Below are positions 52,316 through 62,053 of a stretch of 64,000 nucleotides of DNA, piece by piece (the stretch's first letter is position 1; each line of letters starts with the position of its first letter). The DNA is taken from contig NZ_JBDPZD010000001.1 in the NCBI RefSeq assembly GCF_039872745.1, positions 186,001 through 250,000 of the forward strand, given 5' to 3'. The notes beneath the pieces were generated by a model. The model was not told the DNA's origin. It was given only the letters and a program-made list of their open reading frames with translations, and did no database searches. A program made the position numbers and the translations under genes. Source of the DNA: Pelomonas paludis (GTDB taxonomy: Bacteria > Pseudomonadota > Gammaproteobacteria > Burkholderiales > Burkholderiaceae_C).

Positions 52316-54310
52316 GTGAACGCGACCATGCGCCGCCGCATCGCCATCTTGTCCATCAGCCTCAGCCTGGCCGCCTGCGGCGGGGGCGGCGGGGGCGGAG
52401 GGGGCGGGTCCAGCAGCACACCCACCCCGACACCCACCCCAAGCGGCCCACCGGCCCTGAGCGCGCAATGCCAGAGCGGCTCGGTCGCCCGCCTCGCGCT
52501 GCCGGCGGCAGCCCCTGCCGGCCAGAACCAGGAAGTCGCCCTGCTCGCCTGCGCCAGCAGCAACCCCATCGACACCGTGCAGTGGCGCCAGACCGCCGGC
52601 ACCAGCCTCAGCCTGACGAGCGCCCGCTCCGCCGCGCTCAGCGTGGAGCCGCCCAGCGCCGGCAGCTACGGCTTGAGCGTCGAGTTCACCGATGCGAACG
52701 GCACCCGCTACAGCGGCGACGCCACCCTCACCGCCACCGCCGCCAGCACGCCCACCCAAATGCTCATCCGTGGCGAGCCCTCGGTCTGGGCCGGCGGCAA
52801 GACCTCGGTGCGCGCTTGGGTAACAGGCCTGGCCGTGGCCGACTACGACGGCGCCACCGTGCAATGGAGCCAGGTCGAGGGCCCCGCCGCCCTGCTCGGC
52901 GACACCAATGCCTGGCGCCTGCTGTTCACCGCCCCCAACGTCAGCCAAGACACCCAGCTGCGCCTGCGCGCCAGCGCCAGCCTGCCCGACGGGCAACGCT
53001 GGACGCAGGACTTCCTGCTGCTCGTCCAGCCCGGCCCCGCCATGGCGGCCCAGGCCCTTTTCGACAGCAGCGACCCCGCGTCCCGCGTCTACCCCTACCT
53101 GGCCACCACCCCGCACGCCGCCGCACTGCGTGACTGCGTCTACCGCCCCGGCCTCGACAGCAGCAACCTCTGCAACATGGGCCGCCTGCCCGTGCTGGGC
53201 CAGGAGACGCAAGGCGCCCTGCCCACGGTCGAGCAGGTCATGGCCCGCGTGCTCGTCTCCAACGACTGGATGGGCCAACGCTTCGAGGCCTTCCTGCGCG
53301 AGCAGGACACGGCCGGCGACTTCCGCCGCTTGCTGAACGCCACCACCGCCATCGTCATCGGCGGCCGTGTGCGCCCGGCCTTCTACTGGAGCGCCACCGG
53401 CGCCATCTACCTCGACGCCAGCTACCTCTGGACCACCCCACAAGAGCGCGACACCGTCAGCGAGACCCCCGACCCGCGCGCCAGCTACGGCGACAGCCTC
53501 GCCTACGCCACGCTCTGGCGCTACGTGAAGAACAACCAGAGCGCCGGTGGCCGCACCCCTGTGCTGGAGCGCGGCTCGCGCAGCACGGCCGACCTCGTCG
53601 GCGCCCTGGGCAGCTTGCTGTATCACGAGCTCACCCACGCCAACGACTTCCTGCCCTCGCGCCTCCACACCCTGCTCAACGGCAGCCTGCGCGTCTACCA
53701 GGCCACGCCCGCCAACACCGCGTCCGAGATGCTGCGTGCCCAGCTGCCCTTCAAGTCCCAGCCCATGGTCGACCTCGGCCGCGTGCAGTTCTTTGGCGAG
53801 ACCGCCACCGCCACCCAGCGCGCCTACACACCGTCCGACATCGCCGCGTTCTTCAGTGCGGACAACGTCACCGACGACTACAACTACTCCTGGCCAAGCG
53901 GCCAACCCGTTCCCCGCGAAGACGCCGCCATGCTGGCCGAGGAAGCCCTCATGCAGCTGCGCCACGGCATCTACCGCGACTTCGCCATCACGCCCCAGTT
54001 CCTCACTGGCGCGAGCGCGGACCAGCCCGTCACCTGGGGCCAACGCGGCCGCATCGGCGACCCCACCATCAAACCCCGCGCCGCCCTCATCCTGGCCCAA
54101 ACCATGCCCTGGCTCCCCGCCAACTTCCTCGACGGCCTCGCCGCCCCGATCCAACTGAAAGCCGGCCGCACCTGGGGCGAGAACCTCGATCAGGCCGCGC
54201 TGGCCAGCGGGCAGGTCAAGCCGCTGTCTGCTGCTGAGCGGGCGCTGGAGGCGGACTTGGATTCGAGGCGCAGGGGGGCGAGGAATGCGAGGGCGCTGCT
54301 TCAACGGTAG
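52316..54310 (+). CDS. Lipoprotein with a HExxH metallopeptidase-like motif
   Basis: 664 aa from GTG 52316, set by GGGAGAG 7 nt upstream. The N-terminus ends LSLAACG, a lipobox with Cys21. A ten-residue glycine run and a Thr-Pro linker then lead to two beta-sandwich-like regions (80-260). HELTH at 437-441 in LLYHELTHANDF suggests a zinc peptidase. It is probably anchored in the outer membrane with the catalytic part in the periplasm or outside. Family not recognised. Confidence 0.75.
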   Translation: MNATMRRRIAILSISLSLAACGGGGGGGGGGSSSTPTPTPTPSGPPALSAQCQSGSVARLALPAAAPAGQNQEVALLACASSNPIDTVQWRQTAGTSLSLTSARSAALSVEPPSAGSYGLSVEFTDANGTRYSGDATLTATAASTPTQMLIRGEPSVWAGGKTSVRAWVTGLAVADYDGATVQWSQVEGPAALLGDTNAWRLLFTAPNVSQDTQLRLRASASLPDGQRWTQDFLLLVQPGPAMAAQALFDSSDPASRVYPYLATTPHAAALRDCVYRPGLDSSNLCNMGRLPVLGQETQGALPTVEQVMARVLVSNDWMGQRFEAFLREQDTAGDFRRLLNATTAIVIGGRVRPAFYWSATGAIYLDASYLWTTPQERDTVSETPDPRASYGDSLAYATLWRYVKNNQSAGGRTPVLERGSRSTADLVGALGSLLYHELTHANDFLPSRLHTLLNGSLRVYQATPANTASEMLRAQLPFKSQPMVDLGRVQFFGETATATQRAYTPSDIAAFFSADNVTDDYNYSWPSGQPVPREDAAMLAEEALMQLRHGIYRDFAITPQFLTGASADQPVTWGQRGRIGDPTIKPRAALILAQTMPWLPANFLDGLAAPIQLKAGRTWGENLDQAALASGQVKPLSAAERALEADLDSRRRGARNARALLQR

Positions 54311-54627
54311 CGAACGCCGCAAGACCTGCGATGGGTGCGACGCCCACTCCAGCGACAGGCGCCACCCGCCAGGGGCGACTTTTGGAGCGACGAGGAGCGC
54401 AGGCCCGAGGGCGGCGCGCGCAGCGCGCATCAAGGTCTGACTTGCCGCCGCTTGTTTGAACGGAGCGTAGCGAAGTGAATTCGGCGGCACGCCCGAGTGG
54501 CGAGCACCGCAGTGGAGTCGCTGCGCAGCAGCGACCGCTCCAGCAGGAGCCCCTGCCGGGTGGCGCCTGGCGCGTGCGCAAGCACCCAAAAACGCGACCC
54601 CATCCCGAGGCCGCGATCAAAACAACC
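54311..54627. other. Convergent intergenic region
   Basis: 317 bp of GC-rich sequence between two convergent genes, with no gene. It contains several short inverted GC-rich motifs (GCGCGCGCAGCGCGC, GCTGCGCAGCAGC) that could act as terminators, but no T-tract. Confidence 0.5.
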
Positions 54628-54831
54628 TCAGTGGTGCCCGCCCACCACCTCGCCCGCCTTGAGCTTGTACTCAGTGCCGCAGTAGGGGCACTTGCCCTCG
54701 CCGTGCGTCACGTCGATGAAGACGCGGGGGTGGTTGCTCCAGAGGGGCATTTTGGGGTTGGGGCAGGCCACGACGCCGGGGCCTTGGACGTCGTGGGCGG
54801 TGACTTCAACAACAGCAGGTGCTTTGGACAT
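54628..54831 (-). CDS. CHCC-type zinc-finger domain protein
   Basis: 67 aa. VACPNPK, then HPRVFIDV and GKCPYCGTEYKLK give the Cys-His-Cys-Cys set of the small zinc-finger family related to the complex I subunit NDUFS6. It sits 11 bp downstream of ilvE, an arrangement common in betaproteobacteria. Confidence 0.88.
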   Translation of the reverse strand: MSKAPAVVEVTAHDVQGPGVVACPNPKMPLWSNHPRVFIDVTHGEGKCPYCGTEYKLKAGEVVGGHH

Positions 54832-54842
54832 GGTCAGGACTT

Positions 54843-55778
54843 TCAGCAGACAGTGAGCCAGTCGGCGTACTTGAGGTTCTGGCCGCCGACGATGTCGAAG
54901 AAGGCCTTCTGGATTTTCTCGGTGATCGGGCCGCGCGAGCCGATGCCGATTTCGACGCGGTCGAGCTCGCGGATGGGGGTCACTTCGGCGGCGGTGCCCG
55001 TGAAGAAGGCCTCGTCGCAGATGTAGACCTCGTCGCGGGTGATGCGCTTCTCGACGAGCGGGAGCCCCAGGTCCTTGCAGATGTGGAAGATGGTGTTGCG
55101 GGTGATGCCGTTGAGCGCGCCGGCCGAGAGGTCGGGGGTGTAAACGGTGCCGTTCTTGATGACGAAGAGGTTTTCACCCGCGCCTTCGGAGACGAAACCG
55201 GAGGCGTCGAGCAGCAGGGCCTCGTCGTAGCCGTCGTCGGTGGCTTCCATGTTGGCCAGGATGGAGTTGGTGTAGTTGGACACCGTCTTGGCCTGGGTCA
55301 TGGTGATGTTGACGTGGTGGCGCGTGAAGGAGCTGGTCTTGACGCGGATGCCGCGCTTCATGCCCTCTTCGCCCAGGTAGGCGCCCCAGGCCCAGGCGGC
55401 GACCATCAGGTGCACCTTGTTGCCCTTGGGGCTGACGCCGAGCTTCTCGGAGCCGATCCAGGTCAGGGGGCGCAGGTAGCCGGACTTGAGGCCGTTGGCC
55501 TTGATCACGTCACGCTGGGCCTGGTTGACCTGCTCGGGCGTGAAGGGGATCTTCATGCGCAGGATCTTGGCGCTGTTGAAGAGGCGCTGGGTGTGCTCCT
55601 GCAGGCGGAAGATCGCCGTGCCAGCCGGGGTCTCGTAGGCGCGCACGCCCTCGAAGGCGCCGCAGCCGTAGTGCAGGGTGTGGGTCAGGACGTGGATCTT
55701 GGCGTCGCGCCAGTCGACGAGCTCGCCGTCCATCCAGATCTTGCCGTCACGGTCGTGCAGGGGAAGGGGGGCGGACAT
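54843..55778 (-). CDS. ilvE: Branched-chain-amino-acid aminotransferase
   Basis: 311 aa. LHYGCGAFEGVRAYETP, the PLP-lysine region TMTQAKTVSNYTNSILA, GFVSEGAGENLFVIKNG and FFTGTAAEVTPI are fold-type IV IlvE signatures. It transfers amino groups between glutamate and the keto acids of Leu, Ile and Val in the cytosol. Full length. Followed in the operon by the zinc-finger gene. Confidence 0.96.
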   Translation of the reverse strand: MSAPLPLHDRDGKIWMDGELVDWRDAKIHVLTHTLHYGCGAFEGVRAYETPAGTAIFRLQEHTQRLFNSAKILRMKIPFTPEQVNQAQRDVIKANGLKSGYLRPLTWIGSEKLGVSPKGNKVHLMVAAWAWGAYLGEEGMKRGIRVKTSSFTRHHVNITMTQAKTVSNYTNSILANMEATDDGYDEALLLDASGFVSEGAGENLFVIKNGTVYTPDLSAGALNGITRNTIFHICKDLGLPLVEKRITRDEVYICDEAFFTGTAAEVTPIRELDRVEIGIGSRGPITEKIQKAFFDIVGGQNLKYADWLTVC

Positions 55779-55816
55779 CGGCGGGGCTCCAGCGGGATTG
55801 AGGAAAGTCCGCGATT

Positions 55817-56233
55817 TTAGGAGCCCGCCTCCGCTTCGGCGCTGGCCTCGGTGGCAGATTCAGCGGCGCGCTCCAATCGCCACTCGACGAGCTTGCCCTT
55901 CTCCAGGCGCAACTCGACGCAGTCGCCCTGGGGGTCTTGCCAGGCGTAGCGCTTGCCCTCGCCGTCGAGCTTGCGCCCGAGGCTACCGGCCAAGGCCAGC
56001 AGGTCCACGAGCTTCAGGCCCGCCTGCAGCTTGGCATGGAACATCACGGCATTGGCCACGCTGCCGATGGGCGCGGCGCCGGCTTGCTTCATCACGCGCA
56101 TCAGGCGCGACATCTGCAGCAGCAGCCAAAAGACGATGCCCGTGGTGGCGAAGATGACGCCCTGCCAGCCCAGCAGCAGGCCGCCGCCCACCAGGGCCAG
56201 CAAGGCCAGCCCGATCCCGACCCAAGGGTTCAT
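55817..56233 (-). CDS. Small membrane protein, conserved hypothetical
   Basis: 138 aa from ATG 56233. Two hydrophobic segments (VGIGLALLALVGGGLLLGW and VIFATTGIVFWLLLQM) precede a cytosolic part with GKRYAWQDPQGDCVELRLEKG and an acidic Ala/Glu tail. The longer frame to 56782 lies over other genes and is rejected. It overlaps the monooxygenase-like gene by 4 bp. Function unknown. Confidence 0.75.
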   Translation of the reverse strand: MNPWVGIGLALLALVGGGLLLGWQGVIFATTGIVFWLLLQMSRLMRVMKQAGAAPIGSVANAVMFHAKLQAGLKLVDLLALAGSLGRKLDGEGKRYAWQDPQGDCVELRLEKGKLVEWRLERAAESATEASAEAEAGS

Positions 56234-56574
56234 GCCTGCGGATCCTGGGGCCCGTCTTCGCGCTGCCACTCGTAGGCGCGCTCGACCTTGGCCACACGCA
56301 GCGTGTAGTGGGCGTACCAGTCCCGCCGACCGGTGTCGCGGGCGATCTGGTGCTCGGCGTTGCGGCGCCAGGCGGCGATGTCGGCCTCGCTGGCCCAGTA
56401 GGAGACGGTGATGCCGAGCCCATCGGCCCCACGTGCGCTCTCGGCGCCTAGGTAGCCCGGTTGCTGGGCCGCCAGTTCGACCATGCGGTCGGCCGTCGAG
56501 CCATAGCCGGCATCGACGGCGGTGCGCTGGCTGGTGAAGATGACCGCGTAGTACGGCGGCTGCGGCAGCGGCAT
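56230..56574 (-). CDS. ABM-type monooxygenase-domain protein
   Basis: 114 aa. YYAVIFTSQRT, AAQQPGYLGAESARG, GITVSYWASEADIAAWR and VERAYEW fit the antibiotic-biosynthesis-monooxygenase ferredoxin-like fold. ATG 56574 overlaps the PilZ gene stop (TGATG on the minus strand). Substrate unknown. Confidence 0.85.
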   Translation of the reverse strand: MPLPQPPYYAVIFTSQRTAVDAGYGSTADRMVELAAQQPGYLGAESARGADGLGITVSYWASEADIAAWRRNAEHQIARDTGRRDWYAHYTLRVAKVERAYEWQREDGPQDPQA

Positions 56575-57008
56575 CAGCCCTCGACCTTGAGCAGCACGCA
56601 GCGCACCCACTGGCCGTTTTCCAGCGCCTGCTGGTGCTCGCGCAGGAACTTCTCGGCCGACGAATCGGACGAGATGAAGCGCATGCCGTGCACGATGCCC
56701 ATGCGATCGGCCGGGCGCGACCAGGCGCGCTCGACGATGGCGTTGGAGAAGTACATCTGCTCGTCGTCCTGCGGCTCCACATCGGCCTTGCCGAGCAGCA
56801 GCACGACCTCGTAGCGGCCGTCTTCCAGCGGCTCCTGCGGGCTGGTCATCAGCTGGATGCCGCCATCGCTGAGGTTGAGCACCAGGCCTGCGGGGCCCTT
56901 GCCAAAGGTGACCGGTTTGAACACCCAGCCCGGCAACGAATCGGCATCGTGCTGGGCACCGGGTAGGTCGGTGCGCACGTGTTGACGAAGCTCGGAGTAG
57001 TCGGGCAT
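56574..57008 (-). CDS. PilZ-like domain protein
   Basis: 144 aa. LVLNLSDGGIQLM corresponds to the second c-di-GMP-binding motif (D/NxSxxG) of PilZ domains. The arginine-rich first motif (RxxxR) is not clear, so nucleotide binding is uncertain. GGAG lies 7 nt before ATG 57008. It is the first gene of the PilZ, ABM, membrane-protein operon. Confidence 0.72.
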   Translation of the reverse strand: MPDYSELRQHVRTDLPGAQHDADSLPGWVFKPVTFGKGPAGLVLNLSDGGIQLMTSPQEPLEDGRYEVVLLLGKADVEPQDDEQMYFSNAIVERAWSRPADRMGIVHGMRFISSDSSAEKFLREHQQALENGQWVRCVLLKVEG

Positions 57009-57082
57009 GGAGGGGCTCCAGGATGGACGTCTGCGGATGCTAAGCAGACTTGCAGCGAAGTGGGCGCTCGCGTGACTCGGGA

Positions 57083-58447
57083 TCAACCCAGCCCCCGCAG
57101 AACCGTGATGGCTTCCTCGATCCGGTCCACGGCATGCAGCGTCAAGCCCTCGATGGGCTTCTTGGGCGCATTGGCCTTGGGGACGATGGCGACGCTGAAG
57201 CCCAGCTTGGCAGCCTCCTTGAGTCGCTCTTGCCCACGCGGCGCGGGGCGCACCTCGCCGGCCAGGCCCACCTCGCCGAAGGCGATGAAACCGCGCGGCA
57301 GGGCCTTGCCGCGCAAGGAGCTTTGAATCGCCAGCAAGACGGCCAAGTCGGCCGCGGGCTCGCTGATGCGCACGCCGCCCACGGCGTTGACGAACACGTC
57401 CTGGTCGCCCGTGGCCACGCCCGCATGGCGGTGCAGCACGGCCAGCAGCATGGCCAGCCGGTCGCGCTCCAGGCCCACCGAGAGGCGCCGGGGGCTGACG
57501 CCGCCGCTGTCCACCAGGGCTTGCAGTTCGACGAGCAAGGGCCGCGTGCCTTCCAGGGTCACCAGCACACAGCTGCCCGGCACGGGCTCGGCGTGGGTCG
57601 AGAGGAAGATGGCGCTCGGGTTGGTCACGCCCTTGAGGCCCTTCTCGGTCATCGCGAAGACGCCGATCTCGTTCACCGCGCCAAAACGGTTCTTGATGGC
57701 GCGCACCAGGCGGAAGCTGGAGTGCGTGTCGCCCTCGAAGTACAGCACCGTGTCCACGATGTGCTCCAGCACGCGCGGGCCGGCCAGCGCGCCTTCCTTG
57801 GTGACATGGCCCACCAGCACCAGGCTGCAACCGGTGGCCTTGGCGGTGCGCGTCAGCTGCGCCGCGCACTCGCGCACCTGGGCCACCGAGCCCGGCGCGG
57901 AGCTGAGCTGCTCGGAGTACAGCGTCTGGATGGAGTCGATCACGCAGAAGTCGGGCGCCTCGGCCTCCAGAGTGGCCTGGATCTTCTCCAGGTTGATTTC
58001 GGCCAGCACGCGCACCTTGCTGCCTGAGAGCCCGAGCCGACGCGATCGCATCGCGACCTGCGCGCCGCTTTCCTCACCCGTCACGTACAGCACCTTGACT
58101 TGCTGAGACAGCGACTCCACCGCCTGCAGCAGCAAGGTGGACTTGCCGATGCCCGGGTCGCCGCCAATCAGCACCACGCCCCCGGCCACGATGCCGCCGC
58201 CCAGCACCCGGTCCAGCTCCTCCAGGCCCGTGGGCGTGCGCTCGAAGTCGGTCGCCTCGATCTCCGAGAGCGTCGCCACCGGCTGGCTCTTGGCCAGCGA
58301 CTGGTAGCGGTTCTTGCCCGCGCCCGGCGTCTCGGCCACGCTCTCGACCAGGGTGTTCCAGGCCCCGCAGCTCGGGCACTTGCCCAGCCAGCGCGGCGTG
58401 CTGGCGCCGCAGTCGGAACAGGTGAAGGTGGTCTTGTCTTTGGCCAT
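57083..58447 (-). CDS. radA: DNA repair protein RadA
   Basis: 454 aa. Zinc finger Cys10, Cys13, Cys24, Cys27 (CSDCG...CPSCG), Walker A GGDPGIGKST at 95-104, the RadA-specific KNRFG motif, and a C-terminal Lon-type P domain (GGVRISEPAADLAVLLAI). A DnaB-like helicase that drives branch migration in recombination. Full length. Confidence 0.97.
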   Translation of the reverse strand: MAKDKTTFTCSDCGASTPRWLGKCPSCGAWNTLVESVAETPGAGKNRYQSLAKSQPVATLSEIEATDFERTPTGLEELDRVLGGGIVAGGVVLIGGDPGIGKSTLLLQAVESLSQQVKVLYVTGEESGAQVAMRSRRLGLSGSKVRVLAEINLEKIQATLEAEAPDFCVIDSIQTLYSEQLSSAPGSVAQVRECAAQLTRTAKATGCSLVLVGHVTKEGALAGPRVLEHIVDTVLYFEGDTHSSFRLVRAIKNRFGAVNEIGVFAMTEKGLKGVTNPSAIFLSTHAEPVPGSCVLVTLEGTRPLLVELQALVDSGGVSPRRLSVGLERDRLAMLLAVLHRHAGVATGDQDVFVNAVGGVRISEPAADLAVLLAIQSSLRGKALPRGFIAFGEVGLAGEVRPAPRGQERLKEAAKLGFSVAIVPKANAPKKPIEGLTLHAVDRIEEAITVLRGLG

Positions 58448-58466
58448 GGCGGGCGCGATTGTGGAC

Positions 58467-59189
58467 TCAGCGCACCCGCAGCAGCCGCACCGCGTCGGGC
58501 AGGCTCTGGGCCTCCGGCACCCAGTTGTCGAGCGCCACGCCCATCAGCACGCCGGCCACACACAAGGCCAGCGCACCCGGCCAGGTGTGCGAGAGGGCAC
58601 AGGCCAGCCAGCCCTGGCGGCTGAAGTCCCGCTGGTGGCGCCAGGCCAGGCCGGCGGCGGCCGAAGCCAGGGCCACCTCGACCGACACGCCCAGCAGCAC
58701 CTCCACGCCAAACAGCGCCAGCACGCCGGTGCCCAGCAAAAAAGCCAGGCCCAGCACCACGGTGACCACCACGGCCAGCGGCACCAGCACCAGGGCCGCT
58801 TCTTCGGCCTCGGCCGCCGCCCCGACCGCCGAGCCCAGGCCATCGAGCCCGCCAGCCAAACCCTGCGCAACGTCCAGGCCCACGTCCACGCCCAGCTCCA
58901 GCGCATCGAAGCCATTGCCCACCTCGCTGGCCAGGTCGGCCTCGCGCCGCAGCAGCCAGGCCGCCCACAGGCGCAGCAGCAGCAGGTAGACGCCATAGCC
59001 CACCGCCGTGCTCACGCCATAGCGCAGCGCCAGGGAGTCAACGCCCCACAGGCGCAGCCCGACGGCTGTGCCCCACAGCACGGCCAGGCAGCACAGGGCC
59101 AGCAGCAGCACGTGCAGACGCATCCAGCGATGCGTTTGCAGCCAGCGGCGCGTGGAGTTGGACAGCGCCACATCCGGGCGAGCTTTCAT
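58467..59189 (-). CDS. Hypothetical membrane protein
   Basis: 240 aa, about five transmembrane helices (for example LHVLLLALCCLAVLWG and YGVYLLLLRLWAAWLL). A Gly/Asp-rich region DVGLDVAQGLAGGLDGLG lies between helices. ATG 59189 overlaps the MFS gene by 4 bp, so they are coupled. No family named. Confidence 0.7.
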   Translation of the reverse strand: MKARPDVALSNSTRRWLQTHRWMRLHVLLLALCCLAVLWGTAVGLRLWGVDSLALRYGVSTAVGYGVYLLLLRLWAAWLLRREADLASEVGNGFDALELGVDVGLDVAQGLAGGLDGLGSAVGAAAEAEEAALVLVPLAVVVTVVLGLAFLLGTGVLALFGVEVLLGVSVEVALASAAAGLAWRHQRDFSRQGWLACALSHTWPGALALCVAGVLMGVALDNWVPEAQSLPDAVRLLRVR

Positions 59190-60382
59190 GCGGGCAGACC
59201 TTTCCCTGGGCGTGCCCAGCTCATGAGCAGCAGCGCCGCTCCCGTGGCACAAGCGGCCGAGAAGCCAAAGGCCCAGGCGGCCGACAGGCCCTCCCACAGC
59301 CAGCCAAACACCACCGAGGCCGGCAGCAGCACGGCGCCGAAGATGAGGTTGAGCCAGCCAAAGGCCGTGCCGCGCTGATGGGCCGGGGCCAGGTCGGCCA
59401 GCAGCGCGCGCTCGACACCCTCGGTGGCCGCCATGAAGACGCCGTAGGCGGCAAACAGCGCGTAGAGCCGCCAGCCCGGCTCGGCAAAGAAGGCCATGGC
59501 CAGGTAGAAGGCCGCGTAGGCGAGATAGCCCACCGTGAGCAGGCGGGCGCGCCCGACACGGTCAGACAGAGACCCAAGCGGCACCGACAGCAGCGCCGCC
59601 ACGGCGGACACCGCCGCCCACAGCAGCGGCACCTGCGCCTCGCTCACGCCCAACTCCTTGGCGCGCAGGAAGAGGAACATGTTGCTGGAGTTGCCCAGCG
59701 TGAACAGCCCCACCACCAGCAGGTAGCGGCGCAGCTGCGGCGGCAGCGCGCGCCATTGCCAGTCGATGCGCGCCTCGGGGTGCGGCGGCGCGCCGGACTC
59801 GCGCAGATTGAGCGACAGCAGCAAACAAGCCGCCCCCGGCAGCAGCGCCCACAGGAAGACCTGCTGCAGCGGCACCCCGGCCGCCAGCAACGCCGCTGCG
59901 ATCAAGGGGCCGATGACGGCGCCGGTGTTGTCCAGCGCCCGGTGCAGCCCAAAGGCCAGCCCGCGCTGCCCGGGCCCGATGCTCGCGGCCAGCAACGCAT
60001 CGCGCGGCGCCGCACGCACCGCTTTGCCAATGCGGTCCAACACGCGCAGCAGCAGGAGCAAGGGCCACACGCTCACAAAAGCCAGCAGCGGCCGCGCCAG
60101 GCCTGCCACCCCGTAGCCCGCAACGATCCAAGGCTTGCTTCGCCCGGTGCGGTCGGCCCAAACGCCGCTGACCAGCTTGAGCAGGCTGGACACAGCCTCG
60201 GCAATGCCCTCGATCAGGCCCAGGGCCTTGGGGCCGGCCATCAGCACGCTCGACAGGTAGAGCGGGATGAGCGGGTACATCATCTCGCTGGCGCTGTCGT
60301 TGACGAGGCTGATGAGCCCAATCAGCCAGACGCTGCGGGGCAGGGCGAACAAGGCGCGGAGCATGGGGGCAATGTAGGACAC
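59186..60382 (-). CDS. MFS transporter
   Basis: 398 aa, 12 predicted transmembrane helices. Motif GVWADRTGRSKPW after helix 2 is the MFS loop 2-3 signature, and PLGSLSDRVGRARLL repeats it in the second half. GTG 60382 has AGGG upstream; ATG 60364 is an alternative. Substrate unknown. Diverges from the LysE gene 33 bp away. Confidence 0.87.
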   Translation of the reverse strand: MSYIAPMLRALFALPRSVWLIGLISLVNDSASEMMYPLIPLYLSSVLMAGPKALGLIEGIAEAVSSLLKLVSGVWADRTGRSKPWIVAGYGVAGLARPLLAFVSVWPLLLLLRVLDRIGKAVRAAPRDALLAASIGPGQRGLAFGLHRALDNTGAVIGPLIAAALLAAGVPLQQVFLWALLPGAACLLLSLNLRESGAPPHPEARIDWQWRALPPQLRRYLLVVGLFTLGNSSNMFLFLRAKELGVSEAQVPLLWAAVSAVAALLSVPLGSLSDRVGRARLLTVGYLAYAAFYLAMAFFAEPGWRLYALFAAYGVFMAATEGVERALLADLAPAHQRGTAFGWLNLIFGAVLLPASVVFGWLWEGLSAAWAFGFSAACATGAALLLMSWARPGKGLPA

Positions 60383-60415
60383 TCATCGCCCTGCCCTTGC
60401 CACCGGAGCCGCGCC

Positions 60416-61048
60416 ATGGAATTCACCACCTGGTTGACCTTGTTTGCCGCCTGCTGGGCCATCAGCATCTCGCCGGGCGCGGGGGCGGTGGCGGCAATGA
60501 GCGCGGGGCTGACGCATGGCTTCCGGCGCGGCTATTTCATGACCTTCGGGCTGATCCTGGGCATCTGGACCCAGGTGCTGCTGGTGGGCGCCGGCCTGGG
60601 CGCCTTGATCGCCACCTCGGAGACAGCCTTTGCCGTCATCAAGTGGGCCGGCGTGGCCTACCTGATCTACCTGGGCGTGCAGCAGTGGCGCGCGCCGGCC
60701 AAGCCCCTGGTGGCGCGCAGCGATGAGGCCCGCACCGTGACGCGGCGGCAGTTGGTGATGCGCGGCTGGGTGGTCAATGCGCTCAACCCCAAAGGCACGG
60801 TCTTCTTGCTGGCCGTGGTGCCGCAGTTCCTCAACCTCCACGCACCGCTGCCGCCGCAGTACTTGGTGATCGGTGCGACGCTGGGCTTCACCGACCTGGT
60901 GGTGATGGGCGGCTACACCGTGCTCGCCTCACGCGTGCTGGCCGCGCTGCACAGCGAGTCGCATGTGCGGCTGTTGAACCGCATCTTTGGCTCGCTGTTT
61001 GTCGTCGCTGGATCCTTGCTCGCCAGTTTCAAGCGTGCCGCAGACTGA
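60416..61048 (+). CDS. LysE-family amino-acid exporter
   Basis: 210 aa with six helices. The N-terminal ISPGAGAVAAMSAGLTHGFRRG and NALNPKGTVFLLAVVPQF are typical of LysE/RhtB exporters. It would export amino acids or homoserine lactone-like compounds. Its end overlaps the next gene. Confidence 0.88.
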   Translation: MEFTTWLTLFAACWAISISPGAGAVAAMSAGLTHGFRRGYFMTFGLILGIWTQVLLVGAGLGALIATSETAFAVIKWAGVAYLIYLGVQQWRAPAKPLVARSDEARTVTRRQLVMRGWVVNALNPKGTVFLLAVVPQFLNLHAPLPPQYLVIGATLGFTDLVVMGGYTVLASRVLAALHSESHVRLLNRIFGSLFVVAGSLLASFKRAAD

Positions 61049-61937
61049 AGGGCTGGCCCGGCTGCCCACGGCCCTGCTCTTTGCAGTGCCCGTGCTGATC
61101 TGGGCCAGCACCTGGCACGTCATCCTGTACCAAATCGGCTCGCCAGTGCCGGCCCTGGCCTCGCTGGCTTGGCGCTTTGCGCTGGCGGCTGCGCTGCTGG
61201 CGGTGCTGGCCTGGCGTGCGGGCCAAACGCTGCGCGCACCACGCACCGCACATGCCTGGCTGCTGGCCACGGGCCTGGTGCACTACGCGGGCGACTACTG
61301 GTCCATCTACGAGGCCGAGCGCTACATCCCGACCGGTCTGGTGGCGGTGCTGTTCTGCCTGGCGGTGTTCTTCAATGCGCTGGGGGTGTGGCTGCTCAAG
61401 GGCCAGCGGCCCACGCGGCGCTTCCTGCTGGCCTCCAGCGGCGCGGTGCTGGGTGTGGCGCTGGTCTTCTGGCCCGAGATCGCTGCCACCGGCGCGCGAC
61501 CGCACGCGGCGCTGGGCCTGGGCCTGGGTTTGGTGGGCGTGATCACCTCGACGGTGGGCAGCTTCTTCACCCTGCACTTGATGGCGCAAGGCCTGCCGCT
61601 GCTGAGCGTACTGGCCTGGAGCATGGGGTACGGCGCACTGTGGTTGCTCGGCCTGGCGCTGTGCCTGCACCCCGGCGCGCCGCTTGTGGACCTGCGGCCC
61701 AGCTATCTGGCGGCGCTGCTGTACCTGTCGGTGTTTGGCTCGGTGGTGTCGTTCGCGTTTTACTTCCGGCTGGCGGAGCGCACCGGCCCGGCAAAAGCGG
61801 CGCTGACGGGCGTGGCGGTGCCGGTGATTGCGCTGGGCATCTCGGCCCTGTTCGAGGGCTGGCAGGCGACGCCGCTGGCGCTCTTGGGGATCGGGCTGGC
61901 CCTGGTCAGCCTGTTCGTGGCGACGAGGCCGGCTTAA
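61035..61937 (+). CDS. EamA-family DMT transporter
   Basis: 300 aa, about ten helices. Two EamA repeats are visible: FAVPVLIWASTWHVILYQ in the first half and ALTGVAVPVIALGISALFEGW near the end. GTG 61035 is taken as start, overlapping lysE by 14 bp; the frame opens earlier at 60987. Substrate unknown. Confidence 0.82.
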   Translation: MPQTEGLARLPTALLFAVPVLIWASTWHVILYQIGSPVPALASLAWRFALAAALLAVLAWRAGQTLRAPRTAHAWLLATGLVHYAGDYWSIYEAERYIPTGLVAVLFCLAVFFNALGVWLLKGQRPTRRFLLASSGAVLGVALVFWPEIAATGARPHAALGLGLGLVGVITSTVGSFFTLHLMAQGLPLLSVLAWSMGYGALWLLGLALCLHPGAPLVDLRPSYLAALLYLSVFGSVVSFAFYFRLAERTGPAKAALTGVAVPVIALGISALFEGWQATPLALLGIGLALVSLFVATRPA

Positions 61938-62053
61938 GGCACCGCTGAACGAGTCCCTCGCAGCGCGCGCATCCTCGAATTCGGGCGGTCTGCGTCGTTG
62001 CCACCTTTGGCAATGGTGCGCGCGATACCTACTGGTATCGCTGTGCTTTGCGC

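Noticed and set aside
52262..54589. 775-codon minus-strand frame opposite the lipoprotein
   Set aside because: Gly/Ala/Arg-rich shadow without a recognisable domain; the plus frame has a lipobox and HELTH.
56574..57869. Long minus frame joining the PilZ gene to a frame inside radA
   Set aside because: The upstream part is a shadow of radA; PilZ has its own ATG and ribosome site at 57008.
59378..60415. Upstream extension of the LysE frame
   Set aside because: It runs antisense to the MFS gene; ATG 60416 gives the normal LysE N-terminus.
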